A stretch of 64,000 nt of DNA from Monodelphis domestica (GCF_027887165.1 NC_077230.1:342036459-342100458), one strand, 5' to 3'; shown: positions 32,758 through 43,378, counted from the stretch's first letter. The notes: a model not told the origin generated them from the sequence alone. Numbers and translations are program-made.

Positions 32758-33013
32758 GAATAAGTCTTTATATAGTACCTACTATGTTCCAGGTGCTGTG
32801 CTGAATGTTTTATAAATATTGTCTCATTTGAATCTCGTTACAAGCTTGCAAAATAGGTGCTATTATTATCCTCATTTTACAGCTGAGGAAACTGAGGCAC
32901 ATAGCGCTTAAATGCTTTGCCCAGGATCAAACAGCTATTAAGTATCTGGGGTCATATTTGAATTCATGTCTTCCTGCCCAACATTTTATCCACTGTACTA
33001 CCTAATTGCCTCA
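32758..33013 (-). mobile_element. MIR-type SINE, full length
   Basis: CTACTATGTTCCAGGTGCTG, CTCATTTTACAGCTGAGGAA and TTTGCCCAGGATCAAACAGC, ending CCTAATTGCCTC. Confidence 0.75.
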
Positions 33014-33240
33014 AGGAGAAGAGGAAGCCCCTGTCAGCAGTTCTGCAACATGGATTATGTTTAAATACTTGAAAGTATCAACCTCAAGGAGAATATAAAA
33101 GGAGTTGTGGGTTATTGTTTCATGTTTTAAGCATTTGTAAATGTGCACTTATGAATCTTTTGTGTTTTAAGCACTTCTATTGTGGAAGAGAAAATAAATA
33201 GCTGTTCCATACCTAATTTACTTTGTATATTAACTAACTT
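33014..33240. other. Unassigned sequence
   Basis: No repeat or gene recognised. Confidence 0.4.
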
Positions 33241-33242
33241 TT

Positions 33243-33433
33243 TAAAAAATACTTCATCTTCCTTCTTAGAATGAATGCTAGGGATTGTTTCCAAGGCAGA
33301 AGAGTGGTAACAGCTAGGCAACTGAAGTTAAGTGACTTGTCCACATGGGTAGGAAGTGTTGGGGGCTAGATTTGAACCCAGGACCTCCCATTTCCAAGCC
33401 TGGATCTTTATCCTTGAGTTACCTAGCTGCCTC
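33243..33433 (-). mobile_element. SINE1-like element
   Basis: From AATACTTCATCTTCC to TTACCTAGCTGCCTC. TATTAACTAACTTT before it and TATTAATTGACTTT after it are a slightly diverged 14-bp target duplication. Confidence 0.87.
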
Positions 33434-33434
33434 T

Positions 33435-33883
33435 ATTAATTGACTTTCTAAAAGGGTCCATTGTAATCCTTTTGGGAAGATCCTAGATACGAGCCAAATC
33501 TAAGTTTTAAGAGATTTCCCAAAGAACTTCTAGGTTAGGGAAGACAATGAATCAGAAGTACCAGAAAATCTGGGAACCATTTCTTTAGAGGTCAGACTCC
33601 CTCAGGACTTGAACTAGCCTAGAGAGTTACAGAACTTTCTAGAGAGGCACCTTGACGGTAGAAAGGTACTAAACACCTTTGACCTGGCCAAACACTAAAG
33701 CATAAGTGTTCCAATCATGGGACCATTGGAAGGGCTATAGTCCCCTTAGTCCCATCAGAGAAGTAAACATACAATATTTGAAAGGTAGATGTAAAAAAAT
33801 GGGAGAAGGAGGCATAATCAGGTATGCGCAGAAGGAGAATCAGCAAAAACTTCATGTGGTACTTGAAATAAGTGTTGAAGGGG
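33435..33883. other. Unassigned sequence
   Basis: Nothing recognised. A 60-codon frame at 33706-33888 has no domain. Confidence 0.4.
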
Positions 33884-34065
33884 GCTAGTGGTTCAGGGGG
33901 AAGAATATCTACTCCGGAATTGTGGACTTGGACTCAAATCCTGCCCCTGATACTACCCAAGTGATCTTGGGCACATCATTTAGCCTCAGCTTCCTTATTT
34001 GTAAAATGAAGGAGTTGGTCTAGATGGCTTCTGAGGTCCTTTCCTACTCTGGATCCAAGATAAGG
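33884..34065 (+). mobile_element. MIR-type SINE
   Basis: GGACTTGGACTCAAATCCTG, TTATTTGTAAAATGAAGGAG and GAGGTCCTTTCCTACTCTGG. Confidence 0.7.
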
Positions 34066-34460
34066 AAGCATGTTCCAAGGCATAGGGCAAGGGCAGAGGG
34101 ATGAGCAATGGGATGCCTTGTACAAGGGAACTCCACCCTTAAACTCAACTCCTTCTCCATTTGCCACCATGGGGTTCCCTGTCAACATCATGCATGAAAC
34201 TTGAAAATTTTCTGGATTCCTCATCTACTAACTGTTTTTAACCTTCTTGTTGGAGGCTGTTACTCGTTTTTATTCCCTGGATTACTTTGAAACTACCTTG
34301 AAATTGTTTCTATCTGGAAATATTGGAATATGCTCTTACTTGGACCATGATATAATAAAATTATTGGTTTGAGCCTTAGTCTCTTGAACTAATTAAACAT
34401 CAAGGAAAGTTTTGTTGCCTTTTATGAAGGATAGAAATAAGTATTTATTAGATGTCTAGT
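34066..34460. other. Unassigned sequence
   Basis: No family recognised up to a short L2-like tip (AAGTATTTATTAGATG) beside the next SINE. Confidence 0.4.
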
Positions 34461-34708
34461 AGGCAGCTAGGTGGAATAGTGGATAGAGGGTTTGGGCCTG
34501 GTGTAAGGAAGACCTGAGTTCAAACCCAGCTTCAGACATTTATTAGTTATGTGACCTTGGGCAAGTCAGTGAACCCTGTTTGCCTCATCTTCCTCATCTG
34601 AAAATGATCTGGAGAAGGAAATGGCAAACCACTTCAGAATTTTTGCTAAGAAAACTCCAAGTGGGGTCACAAAGTATTGGACATGACTGAAAGCACTAAA
34701 TAATAAGT
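34461..34708 (+). mobile_element. MAR1-type SINE, full length
   Basis: AGGCAGCTAGGTGGAATAGT, GAAGACCTGAGTTCAAACCC, GGAGAAGGAAATGGCAAACC and ATTGGACATGACTGAAAGCA. It is in sense orientation and nearly complete. Confidence 0.93.
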
Positions 34709-34714
34709 TTGGTC

Positions 34715-34820
34715 ACTTCCAGATGTAAATCCTATGGCCTTTCAGCTTCTGACTCTAAAACTTCCTACTTATGTGGCCTTGGATAAGTCACCTGTCTGTG
34801 TTTCACTTTTCCCAACTGTA
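34715..34820 (+). mobile_element. MIR-type SINE fragment
   Basis: ACTTATGTGGCCTTGGATAA then GTTTCACTTTTCCCAACTGT. Confidence 0.5.
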
Positions 34821-34911
34821 CTGGTTCTCTAGCCAACAACATTTTAATGGTGCCAGGATAATTTGTTGTCAGCAAATGCCCTCCAGGTCTTTCTTCCTGA
34901 AAATCCTCTAT

Positions 34912-35260
34912 AGATAATAATAGCTTTTGTTTCTATAGAGCTTTTAGATCAAAATAGAACCAGTAAGTAAATAGATGATAACTAATAGATGGATGAAAAT
35001 AATGCATTAATTAATAGATGGATGATAATGCATTAATTAAGCACTTATGATGTGCCAAGCTCTGTAATAATACAGTCCTTTCCTCACAACAGCTTTGTGA
35101 GGGAAGTAGTACAAGTACTGTTATTCCCATTTTACAGAAAAGGAACCTGAAGCTCAAAGAGATCAATAAATCAATAAACTTTCTTAAGGTCTGGCACTGT
35201 GCTTAATTGACTTGTTCAGGGTAAAACACAACTAGCAAGTGTCCCCACCAGAAGTCCTAG
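34912..35260 (-). mobile_element. MIR-type SINE with local duplication and L2 scrap
   Basis: TTTCTATAGAGCTTTTAGAT, TTCCCATTTTACAGAAAAGG and GTTCAGGGTAAAACACAACT frame the element. TAATAGATGGATGA...TGCATTAAT is tandemly doubled at 34983-35038, and 35165-35205 is an L2-like tip. Confidence 0.55.
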
Positions 35261-35389
35261 AAGTAATCAACTCCTCGATAAGTCTTCCTTTATTAGAGGG
35301 CTCAGAACCTTCCGGACAACTCTCAATTTTTCCATGAATCACTGTGCAAGGTTTCAAGTCCACAAAACATCATGCCCCAATCCTGGGTA

Positions 35390-35560
35390 TCCCTGGCTGT
35401 CCTCACTCCTCTTTCAGCTTCTTTTTGTCTATCATCTTCCCCCATTAGAAAGTAAAATCCTGAAGGGCAGGAACTGTCAAGTTTTTTTCTTATTTGTATT
35501 TCTGGAGCTCAGTATACTGTCTGGGAATTGCAGGTGCTTAATAAATGTTTATTGAATTGT
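35390..35560 (+). mobile_element. L2 3' end
   Basis: CCCCATTAGAAAGTAAAATC, GAAGGGCAGGAACTGTCAAG and GGTGCTTAATAAATGTTTAT. Confidence 0.8.
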
Positions 35561-35564
35561 GTCT

Positions 35565-35640
35565 GAGATTTATAGCTGTTAGAGAACTTGAAGAACATCT
35601 AATCTGACCTCTCATTTAAGTCCTCCTGAATGGAATGGGA
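35565..35640 (-). mobile_element. MIR3-like fragment
   Basis: GAGAACTTGAAGAACATCTA then CTGACCTCTCATTTAAG. Confidence 0.4.
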
Positions 35641-36089
35641 TTGAATGATCTGAGTTTATTTTCTGATCCTTTTTCCTCAACTCCAAATGGAGCCTCCACA
35701 TTCTTTGGCTGTGACTTGAGCTATCATTTGTGTTCTTGAACTGTCTTCATTGAGATCTAACTAGACAAACAAGCCTTTGCTGGGGAGTGGGGGAAGGGGG
35801 GGAGTGGAAGGAAGGGCAGGTCTGTGGGATGTTCTGCTCTGATGGGAAGCTGTAGGTCTGGGTGAACTGAGAAGCCATCAATCAGTGAATAATTTCAAAG
35901 CATCATTTCTTTGTTGTATAGGGTAGGAGTAGGTGCTGGGTGGAGTGTCTGAGGTCTAGCAGGCCCACCCTTTCTAGACAAAGAAAAGGGGATCCTTTCT
36001 GGGTAAGGGGGGCCCAGCCAGGGAGTCTTCTCTGAGATAAAATCAGAGACTTAGGGATGGAATGTCAGGGCTGTGAGGAATCTTAGAAA
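35641..36089. other. Unassigned sequence
   Basis: No repeat or coding signal recognised; G-rich at 35783-35815. Confidence 0.4.
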
Positions 36090-36275
36090 ACAGCAGCATG
36101 GTACAATGGTAAGAGGGGCAATTAGGGAATTGGGGAACTGGGGAAACTGGGATTCAAACCTGGCTCTGACATTTTCTAACTGTGTGTTCTTGGCTTTTAC
36201 CTTCCTTTGGTCCTCAGCTGCTTCTTCTATAAAATGAAGGGGTTGGATGACTTTTTAAAGTTCCTTTGAGCTCTT
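36090..36275 (+). mobile_element. MIR-type SINE
   Basis: CTGGGATTCAAACCTGGCTC, TCCTCAGCTGCTTCTTCTAT and AAAATGAAGGGGTTGGATGA. Confidence 0.65.
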
Positions 36276-36424
36276 GAAGTTTTTCACTTTTCAGATAAGG
36301 AAACTGAGATACAGAGAGAGGGAAAAAAACTTTTTGTAACTCACATGATACAGTTTAGTATAGTGAAATGAGGACATGATTAGGTGTCAGAGAATCCAGG
36401 ATAATTCAGGCTCAGTTTGGAAAG

Positions 36425-36868
36425 GATGGAAAGAAGGAAGAAAGAAAGGTATGAAAGAGGAAGGGGGATGATAGAAGGTGGGAGGGAAGGAAAGAAAAGA
36501 GGGAAGAAGGAAGGAAAGAAAGGAAGAAAGGAGGGGAAAAGGAAGGAAAGAAGAATAGAAGAGGAGGAAGGAAGGAAGGAAGGAAGGAAGGAAGGAAGGA
36601 AGGGAGGGAGGAAGGAAGGAAGGAAGGAAGGAAGGAAGGAAGGAAGGAAGGAAGGAAGGAAGGAAGGAAGGGAGGGAGGGAGGGAGGGAGGGAGGGAGGG
36701 AGGGAGGGAGGGAGGAAGGAAGGAAAGAAGAATAGAAGAGGAGGAAGGAAGGAAGGAAGGAAGGAAGGAAGGAAGGAAGGAAGGAAGGAAGGAAGGAAGG
36801 AAGGAAGGAAGGAAGGAAGGAAGGAAGGAAGGAAGGAAGGAAGGAAGGAAGGAAGGAAAGAAGAACAA
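36425..36868. repeat. Polypurine (GGAA)n/(GGGA)n block with internal duplication
   Basis: Runs of GGAA surround a (GGGA)11 block at 36667-36713. The motif AAAGAAGAATAGAAGAGG appears at 36547-36564 and again at 36724-36741, a period of 177 bp. Frames up to 181 codons here are artefacts. Confidence 0.95.
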
Positions 36869-36929
36869 GATTGGGCAATGGATTAAATATGGGAGATGAA
36901 TAAAAATGACGATGATGAGTCTCATCTTG

Positions 36930-38330
36930 TCCTTCCTACCTTCACAATCTCTTGAATAAACTCTCTACTCATAGTCAATACCCTAAGTTCAGGTCCTCAT
37001 CACTTCTGTCCTAGACTATTTCAATGGCCTTCTAATTCATCTCCCTGCCTCGTTTCTTCCCACTACAATCTGTTCTCTACTCTGCTACCAAGGTTAAGGT
37101 CAACCCACATCACTCCTCCTCCCCCTCTGGCCCCAACCAACACCAATGAATGGCCAATCCCTCCAGAATCAAACATAAATTCTTCTGCTTGGCACTTAAA
37201 GTCCTTTATAACCTAACCACTTCCTACTGTGAGAAAAAAAGGGTTATTTATTAAAAAGTTGGACTAGATTATATTTTAAAATAGGGTCACCAGGAATTTA
37301 TATTAAATCCAAAGAGATTTATTTACTAAATATAGAAAGAGTGAAGTTAGAAAATCAGAGAGAGGATAGGGTAAGATATCTAGCTTAAGCACTGAGTATT
37401 TTTACTCCAACCCCTGGCTCAACCTAGGCAGGGGAGTTTAGTACTTAACTGGAGAGGCCTCGGCCCTTGTAGCTGAGGACCTGAGGAAGTCTCTCTCAAG
37501 AGATAGGTCTCTCCTGAAGCTAGTCTCTTCAGAATAATCCAGGAAAGGAGTCAGCTTTTTCAGTTACCACATGTCAGTCCAAAGGGAGTGATTTAAGGAC
37601 AGTCTCATCAGGAACAGGGTCTCAGGTCCAGTCAGCAGATTCTTCATCAGCCTCCAACTTAAACTCAGAACGCCAGAAGAAGCCAAAGTCCAGGTTGAAC
37701 TCCACTCAGGAAGTTGTAACTCCCTTTTAAAGTCACTTTCTTTTGTGTCACTTCCTGTGCCTTCCCTTAATTTTACATCTACCAATTACAATTGAAGCTT
37801 TGCTTTAGGACTGCCATGGGGAAGGCAGTTTAATTCTGATTCATCACCCACTATTGCATAGATGGGTCACACACTTCCCCCACTCAAGTGTGAATGGGGT
37901 GTTTACACCTTTGGTAATTAAATCTAAAAATGGGCAGGAGAGTTAATTTAATTTTCATAATCAAGGGAGAGTTATTTAATTTCATTTTTACAATCAGGGG
38001 AAAAAGTTAAATTTAATCTTCACACTGCCTTTCCAATTTTTTTGTTTACTTTCTTCCACACCCTCTATAATCCAACTATGTGGGCCTACTTGCTATTCTC
38101 AAAAATGTCTCTATATCTCCCATCTCCTTGCCATTACACTGGCTATCCCTCCTGCCTATAATTCTCTGCTCTCCTCTTTCCCTTTGATTTCTCTGGTTCC
38201 TTTCAGGACTCAGGCCAAATCACAGCTTCTGCAAAAGACCTTTCCCACTCCCCCTGATCCCCAGGCATCCCTTCCTCAGATTGCCTTCCATTATTCAGTT
38301 TATATCTTTTAAGTAACTAGTAAGTAGTAT
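36930..38330 (+). mobile_element. L2-type LINE, split by an LTR
   Basis: 36930-37227 has CAGGTCCTCATCACTTCTGT and CTTAAAGTCCTTTATAACCT. 38029-38330 has TGGCTATCCCTCCTGCCTAT and CTCAGGCCAAATCACAGCTT. Removing the LTR joins TTCCTAC to CTTTCC, as expected of L2. Confidence 0.78.
37228..38024 (-). mobile_element. Endogenous retrovirus solo LTR
   Basis: It starts TGTGAGAAA and ends ATCTTCACA, with terminal TGTGA inverted, between CTAC (37224-37227) and CTGC (38025-38028). On the minus strand a TTTAAAAGGG box and a late AATAAA give the LTR layout. It is the same family and orientation as 23710-24454. It has no internal viral genes. Confidence 0.78.
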
Positions 38331-38394
38331 TTACATGTTGCCTCTCTCAGGATCCTCATGGTCAGAAGCAGTTTTTGCCTTTCTTTATACTCTC

Positions 38395-38580
38395 AGAGTT
38401 AAATTCAGTGCCTGGAATATATAATATGGGCAAACCGAACAGAGAGTTCCTCCCATTGAGACTTCTTCCTTTCCACCTGCTGAAATCCTTATCCTTTGAA
38501 GTTCAAGTGGTCACCACCTCCAAGGAGCCTTCCCTTGAACTCTTCCTGGTGATCTCTAGTTCTCCCTAGAACTTCCCTAG
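38395..38580 (+). mobile_element. L2-type LINE fragment
   Basis: GAAATCCTTATCCTTTGAAG and CAAGGAGCCTTCCCTTGAAC. Confidence 0.5.
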
Positions 38581-38689
38581 TGATGTCTCCCTCCTCAAGC
38601 AAAGGAGGGGTGAGGAGGAGGATTCTTGATGTTGCTTAGGCCTGGGACTAGTGATTGGACATTGCTAATGAACACGTGCGACCTGCATA

Positions 38690-38965
38690 TAAACCTCAGA
38701 GTCCTAGCCCTTACCACCTCCTATCTGGACGATTGCAACAGTCTCCTAAGACATTATCTGCCCCACTCCAATCTTTCTCTTACATTCCCTTAGAGTATAG
38801 AATTGCAAACTGGCTTCCACCATCCCCTGAGCACTCAGGCTCCCAGGCCTTTGCTCACATCGATTCCACTGCTTGGAACATGTCCCTCCCTAGCATCCTT
38901 GGTGGAATTTCTCTCTGGCCTTTAAAAGCCCAACTCAGGTATCCTCTTCCCCAGTGGTCCTTAAC
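38690..38965 (+). mobile_element. L2-type LINE
   Basis: TATCTGGACGATTGCAACAG, GCCTTTGCTCACATCGATTC and CTCAGGTATCCTCTTCC. The 149-codon frame at 38655-39104 is this LINE plus its flanks. Confidence 0.7.
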
Positions 38966-39249
38966 ATGGCTTTTAGGGCAGGAAGAAGCCTCTGAGATTC
39001 ATGTCCTGAGCACGTTTCTGCCCTCTGGTCACATGGATGGAAAGCCAGTGCATCCTCATGACTGGCTAACATGCTGTTGGATGAAGCCCAAAGTCAGATT
39101 CTAGGCAGAGCCAAAGTCAGGGCCCAAAGTCCCAGGACAGAGAAATCAGCCAGTAAGGAAGAATGACCCAGAACAAGCACCCAGAGGATTCTGGGGGCTT
39201 TGTTAGATAATGGAAAATGGCCATTAAAGAGTTAGGCCAGATTCATTAG
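38966..39249. other. Unassigned sequence
   Basis: No family recognised; AAAGTCAGGGCCCAAAGTCC is a small internal duplication. Confidence 0.35.
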
Positions 39250-39425
39250 GAAATGACTGAAAAAAACTACGATTTATGGATATGATATAAAATAATATTT
39301 CTGGGCCATAAGAAACAACACATATAAATAAGAAAAAAATATGTGAACTGTGGCAGAATGAAGAAAGTAGAGATAGAACAATAATATACACAATGACCAT
39401 AAATATGTAAATGGAAAAGTCACCA
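39250..39425 (+). mobile_element. Old L1 3' fragment
   Basis: TGGGCCATAAGAAACAACAC and GAACTGTGGCAGAATGAAGA then AATATACACAATGACCATAA fit a diverged L1 3' region like 18690-18740. Confidence 0.4.
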
Positions 39426-39431
39426 AAACGT

Positions 39432-39675
39432 TATGGTCTAAAGTGGAAAACCTGAGTTTATATCTGGCTTCAGACAATTTGCTATTTGGGAGGCCCTGAA
39501 CAAGTCACTTTATCTCTGTAGGCCTCCGTTTCTCTAACTATAAAATGGGGATAATACCAGCACCTACCTTCCAAGGTTGTTGTGAGGAACAAATGAGGTA
39601 TTGGTAAAGTGCTTTGCAAACCTTAATGGACTGTGTAAATGCTAGCCATTGTCATCATCATCATTATTATTAGCT
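39432..39675 (+). mobile_element. MIR-type SINE, full length
   Basis: GGCTTCAGACAATTTGCTAT, TCTAACTATAAAATGGGGAT and GTGCTTTGCAAACCTTAATG, ending in CATCATCATTATTATTA. Confidence 0.75.
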
Positions 39676-39909
39676 ATAAATGTAAAGTCCCATCTTGGTT
39701 CCAGAGATTAAATTATGAAACACTTCCCTCTGCTGGGTAGACAGTGAGGGGCTGGGGGGGCTGAAGAGTGCTGAATACATTTTCAGAGTCAATTGCTGTG
39801 TTGGTAACCATTTTTCCTTCATTACAAGGGAGGGTTCAAAAAGGCAAGGATGTAATGGGAAGTGACTTGTAAGCAACAAAGGACAGTAATAACTTTTCTT
39901 GTTTAAAAG

Positions 39910-40165
39910 ATCTAGGATGGCTGCATGGCTTAAGAAGATTGAGTTCAAATTTAAGATCTGCTGCTTACTACTTCAGAGACTTTGGACAAGACGCTTAACC
40001 TTAAGAAACTCAATTTCACCCTCCATAAAATGACGAGGCTGGACCCAATGGCCCATGATCCCATTGAATCAGAAGTGCTATGAAGCTACAATGAGATCGT
40101 GGCTATAAAATGCTTTGCAAATCTTAAAGCTTTATATAAATTTCAATCATTATATCATCATTGTT
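39910..40165 (+). mobile_element. MIR-type SINE
   Basis: GATTGAGTTCAAATTTAAGA, GACAAGACGCTTAACCTTAA and AAATGCTTTGCAAATCTTAA. Confidence 0.65.
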
Positions 40166-40474
40166 GCTGTTAGCCTTCAGTCACCAGGTCTGTAGTCCGA
40201 TGACGGCTTTTTTCCTGTATACGGCTATTGAGCTCAAGTAATATTTCTGAAGCAACACCTGGATGTGCCGGTGAATATTTAATAACCAGGAACTCCAGGG
40301 AGAATAAAATGGATGCACATGCACTTTTAAGTTTAATTTACATCATTAGCATTTTCTCCATCACTTTCGTAAGCCTAGATAATCCCCAACACAATCAATC
40401 AAGCCTTGATTTGTAGTGATTGGTAATTTGGGAGGTGTAAATGCCCACAATGAAATTAAAAAAAAAAAAAAAAA
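40166..40474. other. Unassigned; possibly an ancient element
   Basis: AATTTACATCATTAGCATTT, CAATCAATCAAGCCTTGATT and TTGTAGTGATTGGTAATTTG look like a mammal-wide ancient repeat or conserved noncoding block. I cannot name it. Confidence 0.3.
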
Positions 40475-40652
40475 CCCTTTCCTTCTGTCTTAGGATCAAC
40501 ACAGTGTATTGGCTCCAAGGCAGAAGAGTGGTAAGGGCTAAGCAGTGGGGGTCAAGTGACTTGCCCAGAGTCACACAGCTAGGAAGTATCTGAAGTCAGA
40601 TTTGAACCTTGGGCTTCCTGCTCTAGACCTAGCTGACCCACCTAGCTGTCCC
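40475..40652 (-). mobile_element. SINE1-like element with anomalous A-run
   Basis: Body from CCCTTTCCTTCTG to CACCTAGCTGTCC. CACAATGAAA before and CACACTGAAA after are the likely target duplication. The homopolymer at its 3' end is A on the plus strand, where the complement of a normal tail would be T. Confidence 0.87.
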
Positions 40653-41019
40653 TCACACTGAAAAAAAAAAATGTAATGGCTCTTCCACTCCCCTTAGAGC
40701 TGACTCCAATACTTAAACAACCAGCTATCAGTTCTTTAAATTACTAGCTTCTAGCTCTTAAAACAGCTTTCTAGCTCTGAAAATTATGTGCTCTGTGTTC
40801 TAACACATTCCAAAAGCCCTTCTAGCTGTGGCATTTTAAGCTCCATATTCTCAGGTCCCTTCCTATGTTTTAAGGCCATTTTGTCCAAGGCAGAATTTAC
40901 CTGGCTCTCTGCCACTGATTGACTTTGTATAAGTCATTGTGACAGCAATGTGCATAATGCAGTTCTTTTTTCTGCAGTACATTGAGGTCTTCAAAATAAT
41001 TTACCCACAACAATCTGGC
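40653..41019. other. Unassigned sequence
   Basis: TAGCTTCTAGCTCTTAAAAC with CAGCTTTCTAGCTCTGAAAA is a short local repeat (about 40744-40780). No family named. Confidence 0.35.
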
Positions 41020-41175
41020 ATAGTAGGAAGTATAAGTGTTATGATTTCTATTTTACAGCGGAAGAAACTGAGTGTCAGGGAAATAAAATGACTTACCCAG
41101 GATCCCACCAGTGCCAAGGCCTGGACTGGAATCCAGGTATCTTTGTCAGCAAATCTGGTGTACCTTTCTACCTTA
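41020..41175 (-). mobile_element. MIR-type SINE
   Basis: ATTTTACAGCGGAAGAAACT, AATGACTTACCCAGGATCCC and CTGGACTGGAATCCAGGTAT. Confidence 0.65.
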
Positions 41176-41221
41176 TTGCAAAATGAGGAGGTTGAACTAG
41201 GGATTCGTCACATTGGGCTTA

Positions 41222-41410
41222 CAAATTTGTTTATTTGTTTTTTAATATATTTAGACAACTGTGTTTCAATATAATTAGGTTTCCTTTGTAATCTTCTATA
41301 TTTTGTTTTAGGCACTTCAGAGCAAGATTCTGAGAAGGGGTCCATCAGTTTCACTAGACCACCAAAGAGGGCTTGGACACACAAAAAAGGTGATGAGCCC
41401 CTGGACTAAA
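41222..41410 (+). mobile_element. hAT-type (MER-like) DNA transposon fragment
   Basis: TTCAATATAATTAGGTTTCC, CTGAGAAGGGGTCCATCAGT and CACAAAAAAGGTGATGAGCC. It is the better preserved relative of 7780-7960. Confidence 0.55.
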
Positions 41411-41541
41411 TGATCTCCTCAGATTCCTTCCATCTCAAATATTCCATGATCCTGTTGGCCTTTTGTAGGGATGGATTTCCTTTAGGACTTTAAAGACTGG
41501 GTATTTGAGCAGTATAGTCATGTCAGACCACCCCCCTCCCC

Positions 41542-41592
<51 letters not shown>
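41542..41592. repeat. (AC)25 microsatellite
   Basis: Uninterrupted AC units after a C-rich run. Confidence 0.96.
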
Positions 41593-41593
<1 letters not shown>

Positions 41594-41964
41594 AGTCCCC
41601 TATCAAGCAGCAAGCTTCATAAGTTGTTGTGGTTGGGAAAAAATTCCCCTTACTTCACTAGGTTAGACTTTGGCTACAGACACAGGGTATTGGGGGATCT
41701 CTTTTAAAAGTCTTCCTAGCTTGGTAGGAACTGCCAGAAAAGAATTGAGAACTTGGGTCCTCCTCCATGCCATGATGACACATCCAAGAATGATGTCAGG
41801 AAAGGAGTGGGAAACGTCATTACCCCTTTATACAAATGGGGGATAATAATGAAGGATGGAGATGGGGGGGGGTGGACATCAATGAAGACCTTTCATGGAG
41901 GAATATGAGAATAATAGCTCCTAGCTCTAGAGAAGTTTGTAGTTTAAAGCATTTTCTTCAGAGC
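41593..41964. other. Unassigned sequence
   Basis: No repeat or gene recognised. Confidence 0.4.
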
Positions 41965-42070
41965 TGCTCAGTCCCCATTTTTTAGATGAGGACATTGAGA
42001 TTTAGAAAGGTTTTTTTCCATAGTCACACAGGGCTGGGACTTGAACCCAGATTTTTAAAAACCAAGGTTG
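41965..42070 (-). mobile_element. MIR-type SINE fragment
   Basis: TCCCCATTTTTTAGATGAGG and GGGCTGGGACTTGAACCCAG. Confidence 0.6.
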
Positions 42071-42364
42071 GTGGCTCTTCCATTCAATGAAAGGTGAATT
42101 TCACAATAATATAATCCGTCTTCCTGCAAATAAACATTGTTGAAGGAACCACTGGCTTGGGGGTAGATAAAAAGAAATGAGGGGGTGCCATAAGCTTCTG
42201 AGTGACTGTGGCAGGTTGGGACCTGTTCAGAACTAGGGACTAGAACACAAGGCAGAACTCTGACCTTTGAAATGGTCAGAGATCAAGTCAAAGGGCAGAT
42301 TTTCCCATCTGGGTGGGTCTAGGCACTGCCATACCCAGGGCAAAGACAAGAGTCTTCAGGGCTA

Positions 42365-42460
42365 TAGATTAGGAGCTGGGAGGAAATTTAGAGATCACAT
42401 CCTAGGAAACCCCACTCCTTTTACAGATGAAGAACCTGAGACTCATAAAGGTGACAACAC
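42365..42460 (-). mobile_element. MIR3-like fragment
   Basis: TAGGAGCTGGGAGGAAATTT and CCTTTTACAGATGAAGAACC. Confidence 0.5.
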
Positions 42461-42519
42461 AGGTGCCCTGGTCCTGTGTCCAGCAATACCTCCCTTTCAG
42501 CATGATGGAGTTGGAATCA

Positions 42520-42665
42520 TCTACTCATACTGTCCTTTACGTTATGATCCTTTCCCACACTTCAACCCTCACTCATGCAGCGATTATACTCTTCCTTGTC
42601 TATTTGTGCCCATATTCTGATCTGAGTTCCTTGAGGACAGGGACCCCTCAGGGTTTTATCCAGCT
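42520..42665 (+). mobile_element. L2-type LINE 3' part
   Basis: CCTTGTCTATTTGTGCCCAT and GAGTTCCTTGAGGACAGGGA, stopping at a SINE. Confidence 0.55.
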
Positions 42666-42676
42666 TTTTTTCCTAA

Positions 42677-42782
42677 CCCTAATCTTCTGTCTTAGAATTG
42701 ATACTAAAATATTGGTTCCAAGGAAGACGACCAATAAAGGCTAGGCCTGGCTCTCAATCCACTGAGCCACCTAGCTACCCCC
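42677..42782 (-). mobile_element. SINE1-like element with large internal deletion
   Basis: AATAAAGGCTAGG joins directly to CCTGGCTCTCAATCC, removing about 80 bp of the middle including the B-box side. Confidence 0.85.
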
Positions 42783-42794
42783 TTGATATGCTTA

Positions 42795-43378
42795 TACATA
42801 GTCTACCATAGGGGTGTAAGGGGTGTTCAGGGAGAACTAGCACCTCTCACATGAGGGCTTGCCGAGCCTTTCTCAGAGCTGTTTATCCACCTTTTGTGTC
42901 CACCTCTCACATAACTCTCACCTGTGGCTACAAGAAGCTGTAGAATGCCCAGTGGCCACGCTCCAGGAAAACCATTTTGGTGGATGGGCTAAACCAGGTT
43001 TAAGATAACCAACAGGCCTCAAACCTGTCAGTGAATTAGAGGGGATGTCTGCTCCAAATGTGTAAAGACTTCTCCCCAAAAAATGGCCAGATAAGGACAA
43101 TTTGTTTCATGGTCATGAAAGCATATGAAGCAGGACCTGTGGAGTGCTTAGAGCTTGGTCAGACATCGAAGACATCATGGTCATCCTGGGCCATTGCCAG
43201 TTACCTTGACTTTTGTCTTGCCTCTGGACCTAGATGAATCTGGGAGAGGGAGTGAGGCTGATGACTTTGATTATGTCTGCCTCACTTAAATCCAACTCAC
43301 AGGCAAGTCAATACATCACCCCAAGATGTCATTGGTCCTCTTCAAAAAAAAAAAAAGGACCAACATCAACAACCGATA
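42795..43378 (+). mobile_element. RTE-type LINE 3' end
   Basis: TCTGCCTCACTTAAATCCAA, CAGGCAAGTCAATACATCAC, TGTCATTGGTCCTCTTCAAA and a final AGGACCAACATCAACAAC match the 3' end I recall for marsupial RTE elements. The 5' edge is uncertain. Confidence 0.5.

Noticed and set aside
36380..36925. 181-, 163- and 160-codon open frames on both strands
   Set aside because: They translate GGAA/GGGA repeats into periodic FLPS or RKEG peptides. The frames are open only because the repeat contains no stop codon.
23710..38024. One provirus bounded by the two related LTRs
   Set aside because: The 13 kb between them is host repeats with no retroviral genes, and the 4-bp flanks differ.
38655..39104. 149-codon plus-strand frame
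   Set aside because: Most of it is L2 3' sequence (TATCTGGACGATTGCAACAG and neighbours).
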